A stretch of DNA of 44,725 nt from Agathobaculum desmolans ATCC 43058 (lineage in GTDB: Bacteria > Bacillota > Clostridia > Oscillospirales > Butyricicoccaceae): NCBI RefSeq assembly GCF_000701665.1, contig NZ_JNJN01000023.1:1-44725 (forward strand), in the 5' to 3' direction. The notes beneath the pieces are model-generated. The model was not told the DNA's origin and made no database searches. It worked only from the letters and a program-made list of their open reading frames with translations. A program made the position numbers and the translations under genes. Positions 26,498 to 37,043 of this stretch are shown in pieces; position 1 is the stretch's first letter; the number at the start of each line of letters is the position of its first letter.

Positions 26498-27124
26498 ATG
26501 AAAGTTGTAGCAATCAACGGTTCGCCGCGTAAGGACGGCAACTGCACCAAGATGTTGGCAGTGCTTGGTAAGGTGCTGGAAGCGGAGGGCATTGCATTTG
26601 AGGTATGCCAGCCCGGCGCGAAGGTGCATCCCTGTTTGGCGTGCTATCATTGTTTGGATCATGGCACGCTGCGCTGCATTCAGGATGATGACGGCGTGAA
26701 CGAGATCATTGAAAAGTGCATTGCAGCGGATGGTATTGTGCTGGCATCGCCGGTGTATCATGGCGGTATGTCGGGCAACATGAAGTGTGTGCTCGACCGT
26801 TTGATGCTGGCAGCCGGATGCGGTGATAACCAGCTGCACCACAAGGTCGGTGCAGCGTTGTGCACCCTGCGCCGTACCGGCGGTTTGGAGACGTATCAGC
26901 AGCTGCTAGCAACCATGAATTGCATGGAGATGCTGCTCGTTACTTCGGATTACTGGAATGCAGTGCACGGCGCGGAAAAGGGCGAAGCAGCGCAGGATAT
27001 CGAGGGCGTGGAGGTCATCGAAAAGCTGGGCCGCAATATCGCATGGACGCTGAAGGTTATTGATCGGGCGGGCATCGAGCCGCCGGAGACCCATGCGCGC
27101 ACCATGTTCAACTATATTCGATAA
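26498..27124 (+). CDS. NADPH-dependent FMN reductase / flavodoxin-fold iron-sulfur flavoprotein
   Basis: A 208-residue protein with the flavodoxin-like fold. The FMN phosphate loop is INGSPRKDGNCTKML (residues 6-20), the cysteine-rich CLACYHCLDHGTLRC follows at about 48, and SPVYHGGMSGNMKCVLDRL contacts the flavin ring. The compact CxxCxxC fits the iron-sulfur flavoproteins and related NAD(P)H oxidoreductases of anaerobes. AAGGAGG lies eight bases before the ATG at 26498. The electron partner is unknown; the flavin reductase/rubredoxin at 370-1002 is a different family. Confidence 0.88.
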   Translation: MKVVAINGSPRKDGNCTKMLAVLGKVLEAEGIAFEVCQPGAKVHPCLACYHCLDHGTLRCIQDDDGVNEIIEKCIAADGIVLASPVYHGGMSGNMKCVLDRLMLAAGCGDNQLHHKVGAALCTLRRTGGLETYQQLLATMNCMEMLLVTSDYWNAVHGAEKGEAAQDIEGVEVIEKLGRNIAWTLKVIDRAGIEPPETHARTMFNYIR

Positions 27125-27138
27125 GAGCATACCGCAGG

Positions 27139-27172
27139 CCGCATCGGACGATTTGGTTCGGTGCGGTTTTTT
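27139..27172 (+). terminator. Terminator after the flavoprotein gene
   Basis: CCGCATCGGA pairs with TTCGGTGCGG (two G-T pairs) and is followed by six T. Confidence 0.8.
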
Positions 27173-27214
27173 ATTGTGGAAAGGAAAATATATAAGATAT
27201 TATGCAATATATAC

Positions 27215-27243
27215 TTGACATAGTGAAAGATATATCATATACT
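27215..27243 (+). promoter_or_regulatory. Promoter of the Xre-membrane protein operon
   Basis: TTGACA (27215-27220) and TATACT (27238-27243) are 17 bases apart. The surrounding ATATAT-rich sequence (27188-27237) contains several short inverted repeats that the encoded regulator might bind. Confidence 0.85.
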
Positions 27244-27265
27244 GATGGTGCAAAGAGGTGAGAGC

Positions 27266-27463
27266 GTGAAAAATAAAAAGCTCCGGCTTGCACGGGTGGA
27301 AAAAGACTTTTCGCAGGCGGAATTGGCGGAACGTGTGGGTGTCACGCGGCAAACCATTGGACTGATTGAGGCGGGTGGATATAATCCCACCTTGAATCTG
27401 TGCATTGCAATCTGCAAAGCGCTGGATAAAACACTGGATGAACTGTTTTGGGAGGAAACATGA
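27266..27463 (+). CDS. Xre-family helix-turn-helix regulator
   Basis: The 65-residue protein is a bare Cro/CI-type DNA-binding domain: FSQAELAERVGVTRQTIGLIE is the helix-turn-helix, followed by YNPTLNLCIAICKALDKTLDELFW. It starts with GTG after AGAGGTGAG. The next gene begins one base after its stop and encodes a membrane protein, a common pairing in Firmicutes (YozG-like regulator with a small integral membrane protein). It probably represses its own promoter. Confidence 0.9.
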   Translation: MKNKKLRLARVEKDFSQAELAERVGVTRQTIGLIEAGGYNPTLNLCIAICKALDKTLDELFWEET

Positions 27464-27464
27464 T

Positions 27465-27986
27465 ATGAAGCTGTTTCATAAAGCAAAGGATGAACGGGTG
27501 ATTGCAGAGGTCAATCGGGTTTACAAAATTGGTTTTTTCCTGCTCACCGCAGGGATTCTGGTGGATATTGTGCTGCAGGCATGGGGCGTGGATTTCCGCG
27601 GCGGGCAAAACGGCAGGGTCAATCAACTGGAATTTGTGGTCGTGATCGGTGCACAGCTTATCTGCCTTCTGCTGCTGGCGCGCCGGGGCATGATGGACGA
27701 TAATGCGTTTGCCGAATGTGAGCACTATCCGTGGAAGCATTATCTGGCACAGGGGCTGCTGGCAGGTGCAGCCGCCGCTGTGGTGGTTTGTGCAATGCAG
27801 GCAGGAAGCGGCGCAGTATGGGCTTCCATGGGGATCGGAACGATCCTGTTGATCTTTGCCGTGCAGCTGATGTTCCTGCTGCCGTTGACCGTGGGGCTGG
27901 TGCTGCTGCTTACCTATTTGCTGTTCCGCTATGCCAAGCGCCGCCGCATGCAGGCAGAATCGGTGGATGCAGAGGAGGATATTTGA
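27465..27986 (+). CDS. Integral membrane protein paired with the Xre regulator (DUF6773-like)
   Basis: A 173-residue protein with four hydrophobic segments (about residues 22-40, 53-71, 96-113 and 120-150) and a charged N terminus (MKLFHKAKDERVIAEVNRVY). The end is basic then acidic (RYAKRRRMQAESVDAEED). The pairing with a small Xre protein and the opening IAEVNRVYKIGF resemble DUF6773-type proteins, though I cannot confirm this. GGAGG lies inside the end of the regulator gene, eight or more bases before the ATG, so translation is coupled. The function is unknown. Confidence 0.7.
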   Translation: MKLFHKAKDERVIAEVNRVYKIGFFLLTAGILVDIVLQAWGVDFRGGQNGRVNQLEFVVVIGAQLICLLLLARRGMMDDNAFAECEHYPWKHYLAQGLLAGAAAAVVVCAMQAGSGAVWASMGIGTILLIFAVQLMFLLPLTVGLVLLLTYLLFRYAKRRRMQAESVDAEEDI

Positions 27987-28048
27987 CACGGTGAGAAAAT
28001 CGGAAGAGAAAATTCATAAAATTTTAACAGAATGTTACCGATTTGTCG

Positions 28049-28077
28049 TTGAAGTGGCTTCCTTTTCCAGATAATAT
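28049..28077 (+). promoter_or_regulatory. Probable citrate synthase promoter
   Basis: TTGAAG (28049-28054) and TAATAT (28072-28077) are 17 bases apart. The ATG is 37 bases downstream. Confidence 0.5.
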
Positions 28078-28114
28078 AGAACCATATTGTGAGTGGTGGA
28101 AGGGGAATAACAAC

Positions 28115-29485
28115 ATGATGATGGGTGAACGCAATATTTTGCAGGTCTCACCGCAGGTAGAGGCGCTTGCGAATCTCTGTGCGCAGCATGACCGTATTGA
28201 AAGCAAACTGTACAAAGAATTTGACGTAAAGCGCGGCTTGCGCGACCTGAACGGTGAAGGCGTGCTGGCTGGTCTGACCAACATTTCGGACATTATCTCC
28301 AAACGCGAGGTGGACGGGCAGTTGGTTCCATGTGACGGCGAGCTGTATTATCGCGGCATTAAAATCAACGATTTGGTTGAGGGATTCATTAAGGACGGCC
28401 GCAAAGGATATGAAGAGGTCACCTATTTGCTGCTGTTCGGTGAGCTGCCGGATGCCAAACGACTGAGTGATTTCAAAAACTTGCTGGCGCAGGGGCGCAC
28501 CCTGCCGACCAATTTCACACGCGACGTAATCATGAAGGCGCCGACGCATGATATGATGAACAGCCTGTCGCGCAGCGTGCTGACGCTGGCCTCGTATGAC
28601 AGCCGGGCGGATGATATCAGCCTGCCCAATGTGCTGCGCCAGTGCCTGATGCTGATTTCGGTATTCCCGATGCTGGCGGTATATTCTTACCATGCGTATA
28701 ACCATTATGAATGCGGCAACAGTATGTATATTCACTATCCGTCGGACAGCTTGTCGACAGCCTCTAATTTCCTGCGTATGCTCCGGCCGGACATGCAGTA
28801 TACGCCGCTCGAGGCCAGTGTGCTTGATCTGGCGCTGGTGCTGCATATGGAACACGGCGGAGGCAATAATTCATCCTTTACCACGCATGTGGTCACCTCT
28901 TCGGGAACGGATACATATTCCGCGATCGCGGCGGCGCTTGGCTCGCTCAAGGGACCGAAGCATGGCGGTGCGAATTACAAGGTTGTGCAGATGTTCGATG
29001 ATCTGAAACGTCATGTATCCGATACGACTGATGAAGAGGCGGTAGCGGATTACCTGTGCCGGCTGCTGCGCCGCGAAGCATTTGACGGCAAGGGCTTGAT
29101 CTATGGCGTGGGCCATGCGGTGTACTCGGTGTCCGATCCGCGTGCGCAGGTATTCAAATCCTTTGTTGGGCAGCTGGCGCACGAAAAGGGTCGGGATGCG
29201 GATTTTGCCCTGTATTCGCTGGTTGCGCGGATCGCGCCCGAGGTGATCGCACAGGAAAGGCAGATCTACAAGGGCGTATCAGCCAATGTAGATTTTTATT
29301 CCGGTTTTGTGTACTCCATGCTGGGACTGCCGCCGGAGCTGTATACGCCGGTGTTCGCCATTGCGCGTATTGTGGGATGGTGTGCGCACCGGTTGGAGGA
29401 GCTGGTCAACACAGATAAAATCATCCGTCCGGCATACCGCTGCGTGCAGCCGGCCGAGGCATATGTATCGCTGAAGGATCGGTAA
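28115..29485 (+). CDS. gltA: Citrate synthase
   Basis: The 456-residue enzyme condenses acetyl-CoA with oxaloacetate. Catalytic features are LHMEHGGGNNSSFTTHVV (first active-site His), GVGHAVYSVSDPRA (second His) and the Asp in NVDFYSGFVYSMLG. The LDGELYYRGIKINDLVEG-like opening is the usual one. At 456 residues it belongs to the longer clostridial branch, with an extended N terminus, compared with about 375 residues in Bacillus CitZ. The start follows GGAAGGGG at 28115. No aconitase or isocitrate dehydrogenase gene adjoins it, so it may serve glutamate synthesis. A 2-methylcitrate synthase role is possible. Confidence 0.92.
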   Translation: MMMGERNILQVSPQVEALANLCAQHDRIESKLYKEFDVKRGLRDLNGEGVLAGLTNISDIISKREVDGQLVPCDGELYYRGIKINDLVEGFIKDGRKGYEEVTYLLLFGELPDAKRLSDFKNLLAQGRTLPTNFTRDVIMKAPTHDMMNSLSRSVLTLASYDSRADDISLPNVLRQCLMLISVFPMLAVYSYHAYNHYECGNSMYIHYPSDSLSTASNFLRMLRPDMQYTPLEASVLDLALVLHMEHGGGNNSSFTTHVVTSSGTDTYSAIAAALGSLKGPKHGGANYKVVQMFDDLKRHVSDTTDEEAVADYLCRLLRREAFDGKGLIYGVGHAVYSVSDPRAQVFKSFVGQLAHEKGRDADFALYSLVARIAPEVIAQERQIYKGVSANVDFYSGFVYSMLGLPPELYTPVFAIARIVGWCAHRLEELVNTDKIIRPAYRCVQPAEAYVSLKDR

Positions 29486-29504
29486 AGCGTAACATGTTTG
29501 CAAT

Positions 29505-29532
29505 AAAGCGCAGATCAATAGATCTGCGCTTT
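29505..29532 (+). terminator. Stem-loop after gltA
   Basis: AAAGCGCAGATC and its complement flank an AATA loop. The T-run is only three bases, so it may be a weak terminator or an RNA end-protecting stem. Confidence 0.6.
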
Positions 29533-29573
29533 GCCGTATTCGATAGGTGTGTATAAAAAGGAGGAATGTAGAA

Positions 29574-30434
29574 GTGAAAACGATCGGCTTTATCGGCGTG
29601 GGCGTTATGGGACGTTCGATGGTGAAAAATCTTCTCAAAGCGGGGTATGAAGTATCCGTGTATTCCCGCACCAAAAGCAAGCTGGCGGATTTTCTGGCTG
29701 AAAACAAGGTACAGTGGTGCGATTCCGCGGCGGAATGTGCAGCGGATAAGGATGCGGTGATCACTATGGTCGGCTATCCGCAGGATGTAGAGCAGGTATA
29801 CTTTGGTGAAAATGGTATCCTTGCGGCAGCACGGCCGGGAGCCTACCTGATCGATATGACCACCACCGATCCGCGCCTGTCTGTTCGGATTCAGGAGGAA
29901 GGCGGTGCACATGGCCTGCACACGCTGGATGCACCGGTTTCCGGCGGCGATACGGGGGCAAAGAACGGTACGCTGTCTATCATGGTGGGCGGCGAACCGG
30001 CGGACTTTGACGCATGTCTGCCGCTGTTTGAAGCGATGGGCAAGCAGATCGTATATGAAGGTCCTGCCGGCGCGGGACAGCATACCAAGATGGCAAATCA
30101 GATCGCAATCGCCGGAACGATCGCCGGCGTGAGCGAGGCGCTGACCTATGCGGAACGGGCGGGGTTGGATCCGGAAAAGCTGATTGCCAGTATTTCTAAG
30201 GGAGCGGCAGGCTCGTGGCAGATGGAAAACCTGATGCCCAAAATGGTGAGGGAGGATTATGCGCCCGGTTTTTTCCTTAAGCACTTCATTAAAGATATGA
30301 AGATCGCGCAGGCGCAGAGCGATAAAGCTTTACCGATTCTGGAGCGAGTGTGCGCAATGTACGGCGATCTGGAGGCGGAAGGCATGGGAGATCTGGGCAC
30401 GCAGGCGCTCATTTGCCATTACCGCGAAGGATAA
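29574..30434 (+). CDS. 3-hydroxyisobutyrate dehydrogenase family oxidoreductase
   Basis: The 286-residue enzyme has an N-terminal Rossmann domain (GFIGVGVMGRSMVKNL) and a C-terminal all-helical domain typical of beta-hydroxyacid dehydrogenases. DAPVSGGDTGAKNGTLSIMVGG is the substrate-binding block and the catalytic Lys is in GAGQHTKMANQ (about residue 171). Substrates of the family include 3-hydroxyisobutyrate, tartronate semialdehyde, 6-phosphogluconate and succinic semialdehyde; which applies here cannot be read. The start is GTG after AAAAGGAGG. It follows gltA by 88 bases and ends before a strong shared terminator. Confidence 0.88.
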   Translation: MKTIGFIGVGVMGRSMVKNLLKAGYEVSVYSRTKSKLADFLAENKVQWCDSAAECAADKDAVITMVGYPQDVEQVYFGENGILAAARPGAYLIDMTTTDPRLSVRIQEEGGAHGLHTLDAPVSGGDTGAKNGTLSIMVGGEPADFDACLPLFEAMGKQIVYEGPAGAGQHTKMANQIAIAGTIAGVSEALTYAERAGLDPEKLIASISKGAAGSWQMENLMPKMVREDYAPGFFLKHFIKDMKIAQAQSDKALPILERVCAMYGDLEAEGMGDLGTQALICHYREG

Positions 30435-30454
30435 TGTGAACAGAAACAGAAAAC

Positions 30455-30487
30455 CGCGCCTCCGGCAAAGCCGGAGGCGCGATTTTT
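30455..30487. terminator. Shared terminator between the dehydrogenase gene and dnaJ
   Basis: CGCGCCTCCGGC and its complement around an AAA loop, with T-runs on both strands. It ends transcripts from both convergent sides. Confidence 0.9.
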
Positions 30488-30496
30488 CCTGCGTGG

Positions 30497-31654
30497 TTAT
30501 TCCTTAAAGGCGTCCTTTACTTTATCCCAGAAGCCTTTGCGCTTTGCCTGATTGGCATCGGTCGAGGTTTCCTCGAATTCGCGCAGCAGCTTTTTCTGCT
30601 TATCGGAAAGATTCTTCGGCACCTCGATGTTGACGCGCACATACTGGTCACCGCGTCCGCGGCCGTTCACATTTTGGATGCCCTTGCCCTTCATGCGGAA
30701 TACCGTGCCGGTTTGCGTACCCTCCGGCATCTTGTATTCTACGCGGCCGTCAATGGTCGGCACCTGCAGAGTGTCGCCGAGCGCAGCCTGCGCAAACGAA
30801 ATCGGGATATCCACATACACATCCTGCCCTTCACGAGTGAAAATGGGATGCGGGCGGATGGAAACGGTGACGAATAGATCGCCGGCAGGACCGCCGTTTG
30901 CACCTGCGTTGCCCTGTCCACGCTGCTGGATGGACTGACCCTCATCGATGCCGGCGGGAATATTGACCTTGAACTTGCGCGTCTTGCGCACGCGACCCTG
31001 TCCGCCGCATTTGGAACATGGATTTTTGATGATCTTACCGGTACCGCGGCAGTTGGGACAGGCTCCCTGCGTTTGGAACATGCCGAGCGGTGTCCGCTGG
31101 GTTTGTGTTACTGTGCCGGTGCCGCGGCAGTTGGGACAGGTTTCCGCACTGGTTCCCTTAGCGGCACCTGTGCCGCCGCATTCATCACAGGTTTCGATCC
31201 GGTTGACCGAGATCTCCTTTTCACAGCCGAAAGCGGCTTCCTCAAACGAAAGGATCACGGTTTGCCGAATGGATTCGCCGCGCTGCGGTGCGTTGCGCCG
31301 CTGTGACCGGCCGCCGCCGAAGCCGCCGCCGAAGCCGCCGCCAAAGAAAGAGCCGAAAATATCGCCCAGATCGCCCATGTCAAAGCCGCCGAAGCCCGCG
31401 CCGCCTGCGCCGCCGCCGTAGCTTGGATCGACACCGGCAAAGCCGAACTGGTCATATTTAGCGCGCTTATCCGCATCGGACAGGATTTCATAGGCCTCGT
31501 TGGCCTCCTTAAACTTGTCGGCGGCCTCCGGGTTATCCTTGTTCAGATCCGGGTGATACTTGCGCGCGAGGCGGCGGTAAGCTTTTTTCAGTTCCTCCTC
31601 GCTGGCGTTTTTTTGCACGCCGAGCACCTCATAATAATCTCTTTTGTCTGCCAT
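30497..31654 (-). CDS. dnaJ: Chaperone protein DnaJ
   Basis: The 385-residue Hsp40 has the standard layout. The J domain (residues 5-70) has the HPD motif in [12 protein letters not shown] long Gly/Phe-rich segment follows (75-120). Four zinc-binding repeats ([24 protein letters not shown] and CSKCGGQG) lie at about 150-215, then the C-terminal substrate domains. It delivers unfolded proteins to DnaK and stimulates its ATPase. It is the last gene of hrcA-grpE-dnaK-dnaJ, 77 bases after dnaK. Confidence 0.97.
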   Translation of the reverse strand: MADKRDYYEVLGVQKNASEEELKKAYRRLARKYHPDLNKDNPEAADKFKEANEAYEILSDADKRAKYDQFGFAGVDPSYGGGAGGAGFGGFDMGDLGDIFGSFFGGGFGGGFGGGRSQRRNAPQRGESIRQTVILSFEEAAFGCEKEISVNRIETCDECGGTGAAKGTSAETCPNCRGTGTVTQTQRTPLGMFQTQGACPNCRGTGKIIKNPCSKCGGQGRVRKTRKFKVNIPAGIDEGQSIQQRGQGNAGANGGPAGDLFVTVSIRPHPIFTREGQDVYVDIPISFAQAALGDTLQVPTIDGRVEYKMPEGTQTGTVFRMKGKGIQNVNGRGRGDQYVRVNIEVPKNLSDKQKKLLREFEETSTDANQAKRKGFWDKVKDAFKE

Positions 31655-31681
31655 ATAGATCCCTCATATAATGAGAATGGA

Positions 31682-31726
31682 CATGCCACAGGGCGGAACG
31701 GCAGCCGTTCCGCCCCATGCGGCATG
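31682..31726 (-). repeat. Nested stem-loop between dnaK and dnaJ
   Basis: A 12-pair perfect stem (GGGCGGAACGGC, one-base loop, 31691-31715) lies inside a second pairing (CATGCC with GGCATG, 31682-31687 and 31721-31726). It may trim or protect the mRNA between dnaK and dnaJ, or partly terminate it, since dnaJ is usually made in smaller amounts. Confidence 0.75.
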
Positions 31727-31731
31727 GAAGT

Positions 31732-33808
<2,077 letters not shown>

Positions 33809-33813
33809 AGTTG

Positions 33814-34332
33814 TCAGTTGGCGACCTTTACCATCGCATGACGGATGACCTTATCACCCGTCTGGAAGCCCTGCTGGAATACTTCTGCAACCACGCTTTC
33901 ACCAAGCTGATCGTCCTCCACATGCATCACGGCATTGTGGAAGTTGGGATCGAAGGTGGTGCCGGGCGCGGATTCGATGATCGTGACATTCAGCCCCTTT
34001 AGGCTTTCCACCAACTGGGTCATCGTCAGTTCCACGCCTTTTTTGTATTCGGCATCTGCGGTTTCCGCTTTGATGGCGCGCTCGAGATTATCATAGGTAG
34101 GCAGCAGCGCCTTAACGGCGTGGCTGACCGCATCCGTGTAGGACTGTTCGCGCTCACGCTGGCTGCGCTTGCGGAAGTTATCATACTCTGCCGCCATGCG
34201 GAGATACCGGTCGTTCAGTTCGTCATACTTGGCCTGCCAGTCCTCCGCAGGGGCTGCTGTTTCGGCGGCCGCGGTTTCCTCGGCGGTCATATGTTCGGTT
34301 TCTGCTGCCTCGGACTGTTTTTTCTTACTCAT
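33814..34332 (-). CDS. grpE: Nucleotide exchange factor GrpE
   Basis: The 172-residue protein has an acidic, disordered N terminus (residues 1-30), a long coiled-coil helix (DWQAKYDELNDRYLRMAAEY to about residue 90), and the C-terminal beta domain with FDPNFHNAVMHVEDD and VFQQGFQTGDKVIRHAMVKV. It releases ADP from DnaK. GGAGG lies before the ATG at a slightly long distance. It is the second gene of the heat-shock operon, 40 bases after hrcA. Confidence 0.97.
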   Translation of the reverse strand: MSKKKQSEAAETEHMTAEETAAAETAAPAEDWQAKYDELNDRYLRMAAEYDNFRKRSQREREQSYTDAVSHAVKALLPTYDNLERAIKAETADAEYKKGVELTMTQLVESLKGLNVTIIESAPGTTFDPNFHNAVMHVEDDQLGESVVAEVFQQGFQTGDKVIRHAMVKVAN

Positions 34333-34372
34333 ATCGTGTCATGCCTCCATTTGTGTTAAGGAAACCGGGTAT

Positions 34373-35425
34373 TCAGTGGTTTCCGTCATTCTCGTCTAAA
34401 AAGGTTTCGGCAATCAGCCGGTTCAGCCCTTTGGCAAAGCGGCTGAGCTGAGCGGATAACTTGGCGTAATCCATGCGGGTCGGTCCGACAATGCCGATTG
34501 CACCCTGTCCGATCTTGCCGATATCGTATTTGGCATAAATGGCCGAGGTTTCACTGAGCGGGTTCTCGCCGTTTTCCGGCCCGATGAAAAACTCGATGCC
34601 GTCGATTTTGCGGGTTGCAGGGAGCAAATGCTTGCGTTCATCCTCCATATAGTCGAGCAATGTCTGCGCTTTGCGGGTATCCTGATATTCGGGAAAGCGC
34701 AGCAGCTTGCTGGTGCCTTCCAGATAAACCTTTTGGTTGCTCAGTTCCTGCACCAGTTCGGCCAGATATTCTGCAACCGGTGCAAGCAGGGCGCTCAGTC
34801 CTGCGGCACGACGGACAATATCAAAGCGTTCCGCAGTGATGTGGCTGAGCGGCAGGCCGGTCAGCGTTTGGTTGAGCACATAGGTCAGCAGCTCGGCTTC
34901 ATCCTTGGAGACGGGCGCAAGCGTGCGTACCATCTTGTTTTTGACCGTACCGGAATCCGTGACCACGACGATGACGAAATTCAGCTGATCCACCGGAATA
35001 ATTTCAAACTGGCGAAGAGTGATCTGCGTCAGTGACGGGGTAATCGCCACCGAAGCGTAATTGGTCAGGCCGGAAATCAGCTTGCCGGCCTCCTGGATCA
35101 GCCGGTCAAGCTCGCGCACGCGGGTTTGCATCATACTGCGCAGCGAGGGAGCCTCATCTCCGGTATCAGCAGGGCGCTCCATCAGCTCATCGACATACAG
35201 GCGATAGCCACGCGGCGAGGGGATGCGCCCGGCAGAGGTATGGGGCTTTTCCAGATAGCCCATTTCTTCCAGCTCGCTCATTTCGTTGCGGATGGTAGCG
35301 GAGGAAAAGGGGAGGGCATGGCCCTGCGTCAGCGCTTTGGAGCCGACCGGCTCGGCAGTGCGGATATAATCGCCGATGATGGCTTTGAGGATTTGCTTTT
35401 TTCGCTCGGAAAGCTCCACGGTCAA
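34373..35425 (-). CDS. hrcA: Heat-inducible transcription repressor HrcA
   Basis: The 350-residue repressor has an N-terminal winged helix (LSERKKQILKAIIGDYIRTA to LEEMGYLEKPHTSAGRIPS) and a C-terminal domain containing FFIGPENGENPLSET and GAIGIVGPTRMDYAKLSAQL. It binds CIRCE and needs GroEL to stay active, so heat or misfolding releases it. A CIRCE element stands 20 bases upstream of its own start, so the operon is autoregulated. AAAGGAGC precedes the ATG. Confidence 0.97.
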   Translation of the reverse strand: MTVELSERKKQILKAIIGDYIRTAEPVGSKALTQGHALPFSSATIRNEMSELEEMGYLEKPHTSAGRIPSPRGYRLYVDELMERPADTGDEAPSLRSMMQTRVRELDRLIQEAGKLISGLTNYASVAITPSLTQITLRQFEIIPVDQLNFVIVVVTDSGTVKNKMVRTLAPVSKDEAELLTYVLNQTLTGLPLSHITAERFDIVRRAAGLSALLAPVAEYLAELVQELSNQKVYLEGTSKLLRFPEYQDTRKAQTLLDYMEDERKHLLPATRKIDGIEFFIGPENGENPLSETSAIYAKYDIGKIGQGAIGIVGPTRMDYAKLSAQLSRFAKGLNRLIAETFLDENDGNH

Positions 35426-35444
35426 AGCTCCTTTCAGAGAGGGT

Positions 35445-35471
35445 TTAGCACTCCGTATCTCTGAGTGCTAA
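35445..35471 (-). promoter_or_regulatory. CIRCE operator
   Basis: TTAGCACTC, nine bases, GAGTGCTAA: an exact match to the HrcA-binding consensus, placed just downstream of the -10 box and upstream of hrcA. Confidence 0.98.
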
Positions 35472-35475
35472 ACTT

Positions 35476-35504
35476 AATTTACCACCCAAGAGCGGCAAAG
35501 TCAA
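35476..35504 (-). promoter_or_regulatory. Promoter of hrcA-grpE-dnaK-dnaJ
   Basis: On the minus strand TTGACT (35499-35504) and TAAATT (35476-35481) are 17 bases apart; CIRCE covers the transcription start. Confidence 0.85.
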
Positions 35505-35619
35505 GTGCCGTTTATGAATATTCTGTTAAAAGAAAGCGTAATTCTGTCACCCTGCGGGGCAGATTGCTAACGCATTGCGGTTGGAAGCGGAAAAAGCGGG
35601 CGATTCCGCCCGATCGGAC

Positions 35620-35648
35620 TTGCATCCGCCTGTGGAAAATGGTATTCT
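35620..35648 (+). promoter_or_regulatory. Probable promoter of the first dehydrogenase gene
   Basis: TTGCAT (35620-35625) and TATTCT (35643-35648) are 17 bases apart, 75 bases before the ATG at 35724. Between the hrcA promoter and this site (35505-35619) I see only a short GCGGGCG/CGCCCG stem. Confidence 0.5.
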
Positions 35649-35723
35649 GTTATAGAAGAGAAAAGCGGCATGCAGGCCGTATGAGAGAGAAATATTTTCT
35701 GTGAGAAGAAGGAGAATTATCAC

Positions 35724-36743
35724 ATGAAAGAAGTGAAAGTCGGTATCGTAGGTCTGGGCCGTCTCGGCGCAGTGCATGCGGAAAATCTGGCGTTCAAAAT
35801 CCCCGGCTGCAAGCTGGTAGCGGCATGCTCGCTGGAGCAGAAGGAGCTGGATTGGGCAAAGGACTACCTGAAGGTAGACTTTGTTACGACTGATTACCGG
35901 AAAATGGTGGATGAAGCGGATATCGAAGCGGTTGTCATCGTTTCGTCCTCGCCCGAGCACTGCTGGATGATCGAGTATGCGCTGGATGCCGGCAAGCATG
36001 TATTTACGGATAAGCCGCTTGGCTGCTCGCTGGAGGAGTGCAAGCGCGCGGAGGCTGCGGTAGAGCGCCATCCCGAAAAGATTTTCTTCCTCGGTTTTAT
36101 GCGCCGCTACGATCCGTCCTATGCGGATGCAAAGGCGCAGATCGACGCAGGCAAGATCGGCAAGCCGTACCTTGTCAAGGCAACCGGTCTGGATCCTGAG
36201 GCGCTGGTCGAGAGCTGCATTAAGTTCTCCAAGACCTCGGGCGGTATCTTTATCGATGCGGCTTCGCACGATATTGACCTGATGCGTTGGTTCCTCGGCG
36301 GCGAGGTGACCGAGGTATATGCCGCCGGCACAACCTTCAAGCATCCCGAATTTACCGAGAACGGCGATACGGAAACCGGTATGGCGATGCTCAAGTTCGA
36401 TAACGGTACGGTAGCGTTCCTGCATGTGGGCCGTACTGCGCCGCACGGTTACCACACGGAAACCGAGATCGTTGCGACGGACGGGCATATCCGCGTGGCT
36501 GGTGTGCCGTGGAAGGATCGTGTGATGGTATACGATCAGTACGGTGCCCGTCAGGAGATCATCGAAAATTTCCCGCAGCGTTTTGCGGAAGCGTACCTGC
36601 TTGAGATGGTCGATTTCATCGACTGCATCCAGAAGGACCGCAAGCCTGAGCTGACCGTATACGACGGTACCAAGGCGACCGTTGTCACCTATGCCATTAC
36701 GGATTCGTTCCACAGCGGCAAGGCGGTTCAGGTAGAATACTGA
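35724..36743 (+). CDS. Gfo/Idh/MocA family oxidoreductase (inositol 2-dehydrogenase-like)
   Basis: A 339-residue NAD(P)-dependent dehydrogenase. The Rossmann part has VGIVGLGRLGAVHAENLA, the Lys of the catalytic triad is in TDKPLGCSLEEC (motif EKP, here DKP) and the distal Asp/His pair is in DAASHDIDLMRWFLGG. FMRRYDPSYADAKAQI and the overall length resemble bacterial inositol 2-dehydrogenases (IolG), but related enzymes act on many sugars. AGAAGGAG precedes the ATG. A second member of the family is encoded convergently at 37044-38051, with a hairpin array between them. Confidence 0.88.
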   Translation: MKEVKVGIVGLGRLGAVHAENLAFKIPGCKLVAACSLEQKELDWAKDYLKVDFVTTDYRKMVDEADIEAVVIVSSSPEHCWMIEYALDAGKHVFTDKPLGCSLEECKRAEAAVERHPEKIFFLGFMRRYDPSYADAKAQIDAGKIGKPYLVKATGLDPEALVESCIKFSKTSGGIFIDAASHDIDLMRWFLGGEVTEVYAAGTTFKHPEFTENGDTETGMAMLKFDNGTVAFLHVGRTAPHGYHTETEIVATDGHIRVAGVPWKDRVMVYDQYGARQEIIENFPQRFAEAYLLEMVDFIDCIQKDRKPELTVYDGTKATVVTYAITDSFHSGKAVQVEY

Positions 36744-36751
36744 TTTTGATC

Positions 36752-37019
36752 GACAGTCTCAAGCCCGGCATAAGCCGGGCTCAGCCTGTCAAAAAAGTAT
36801 GTTGTCGATGGGTGTTAGCAATACGCGCGGCAGCGCGCATATAACAGCATTTGCAGCGCAAATGCATAAAAAGTCAGGACATGTGCCTGACTTTTTATAC
36901 TTTAAGAGAGGAAAAGTTCCTGCATAGGAACTTTTTTCGTCCATGTTTGGCGAAGTCCAAACATAGATTGTCGGAAAAACGAAGTTTTTCGACAGTCTCA
37001 GCCCGGCATGAGCCGGGCT
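36752..37019. repeat. Hairpin array C: eight inverted repeats between two convergent dehydrogenase genes
   Basis: Stem-loops lie at 36762-36781 (8 pairs, inside GACAG/CTGTC at 36752 and 36786), 36821-36840 (8 positions, one mismatch), 36847-36865 (8 pairs, GCATTTGC), 36866-36898 (13 pairs, ATAAAAAGTCAGG), 36912-36935 (10 pairs, AAAAGTTCCT), 36943-36964 (8 pairs), 36969-36994 (7 plus 4 pairs) and 37000-37019 (8 pairs, AGCCCGGC). The first and last are near-copies with the same flanking GACAGTCTCA. Several end in T-runs in one or both directions and could terminate both genes, but one terminator would suffice. Confidence 0.87.
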
Positions 37020-37043
37020 TTTGTATTGCCGCAAGGGGTTGCT

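Noticed and set aside
36752-37019. CRISPR array
   Set aside because: Units are palindromes of different sequence and length without constant repeats or spacers, and no cas gene is present.
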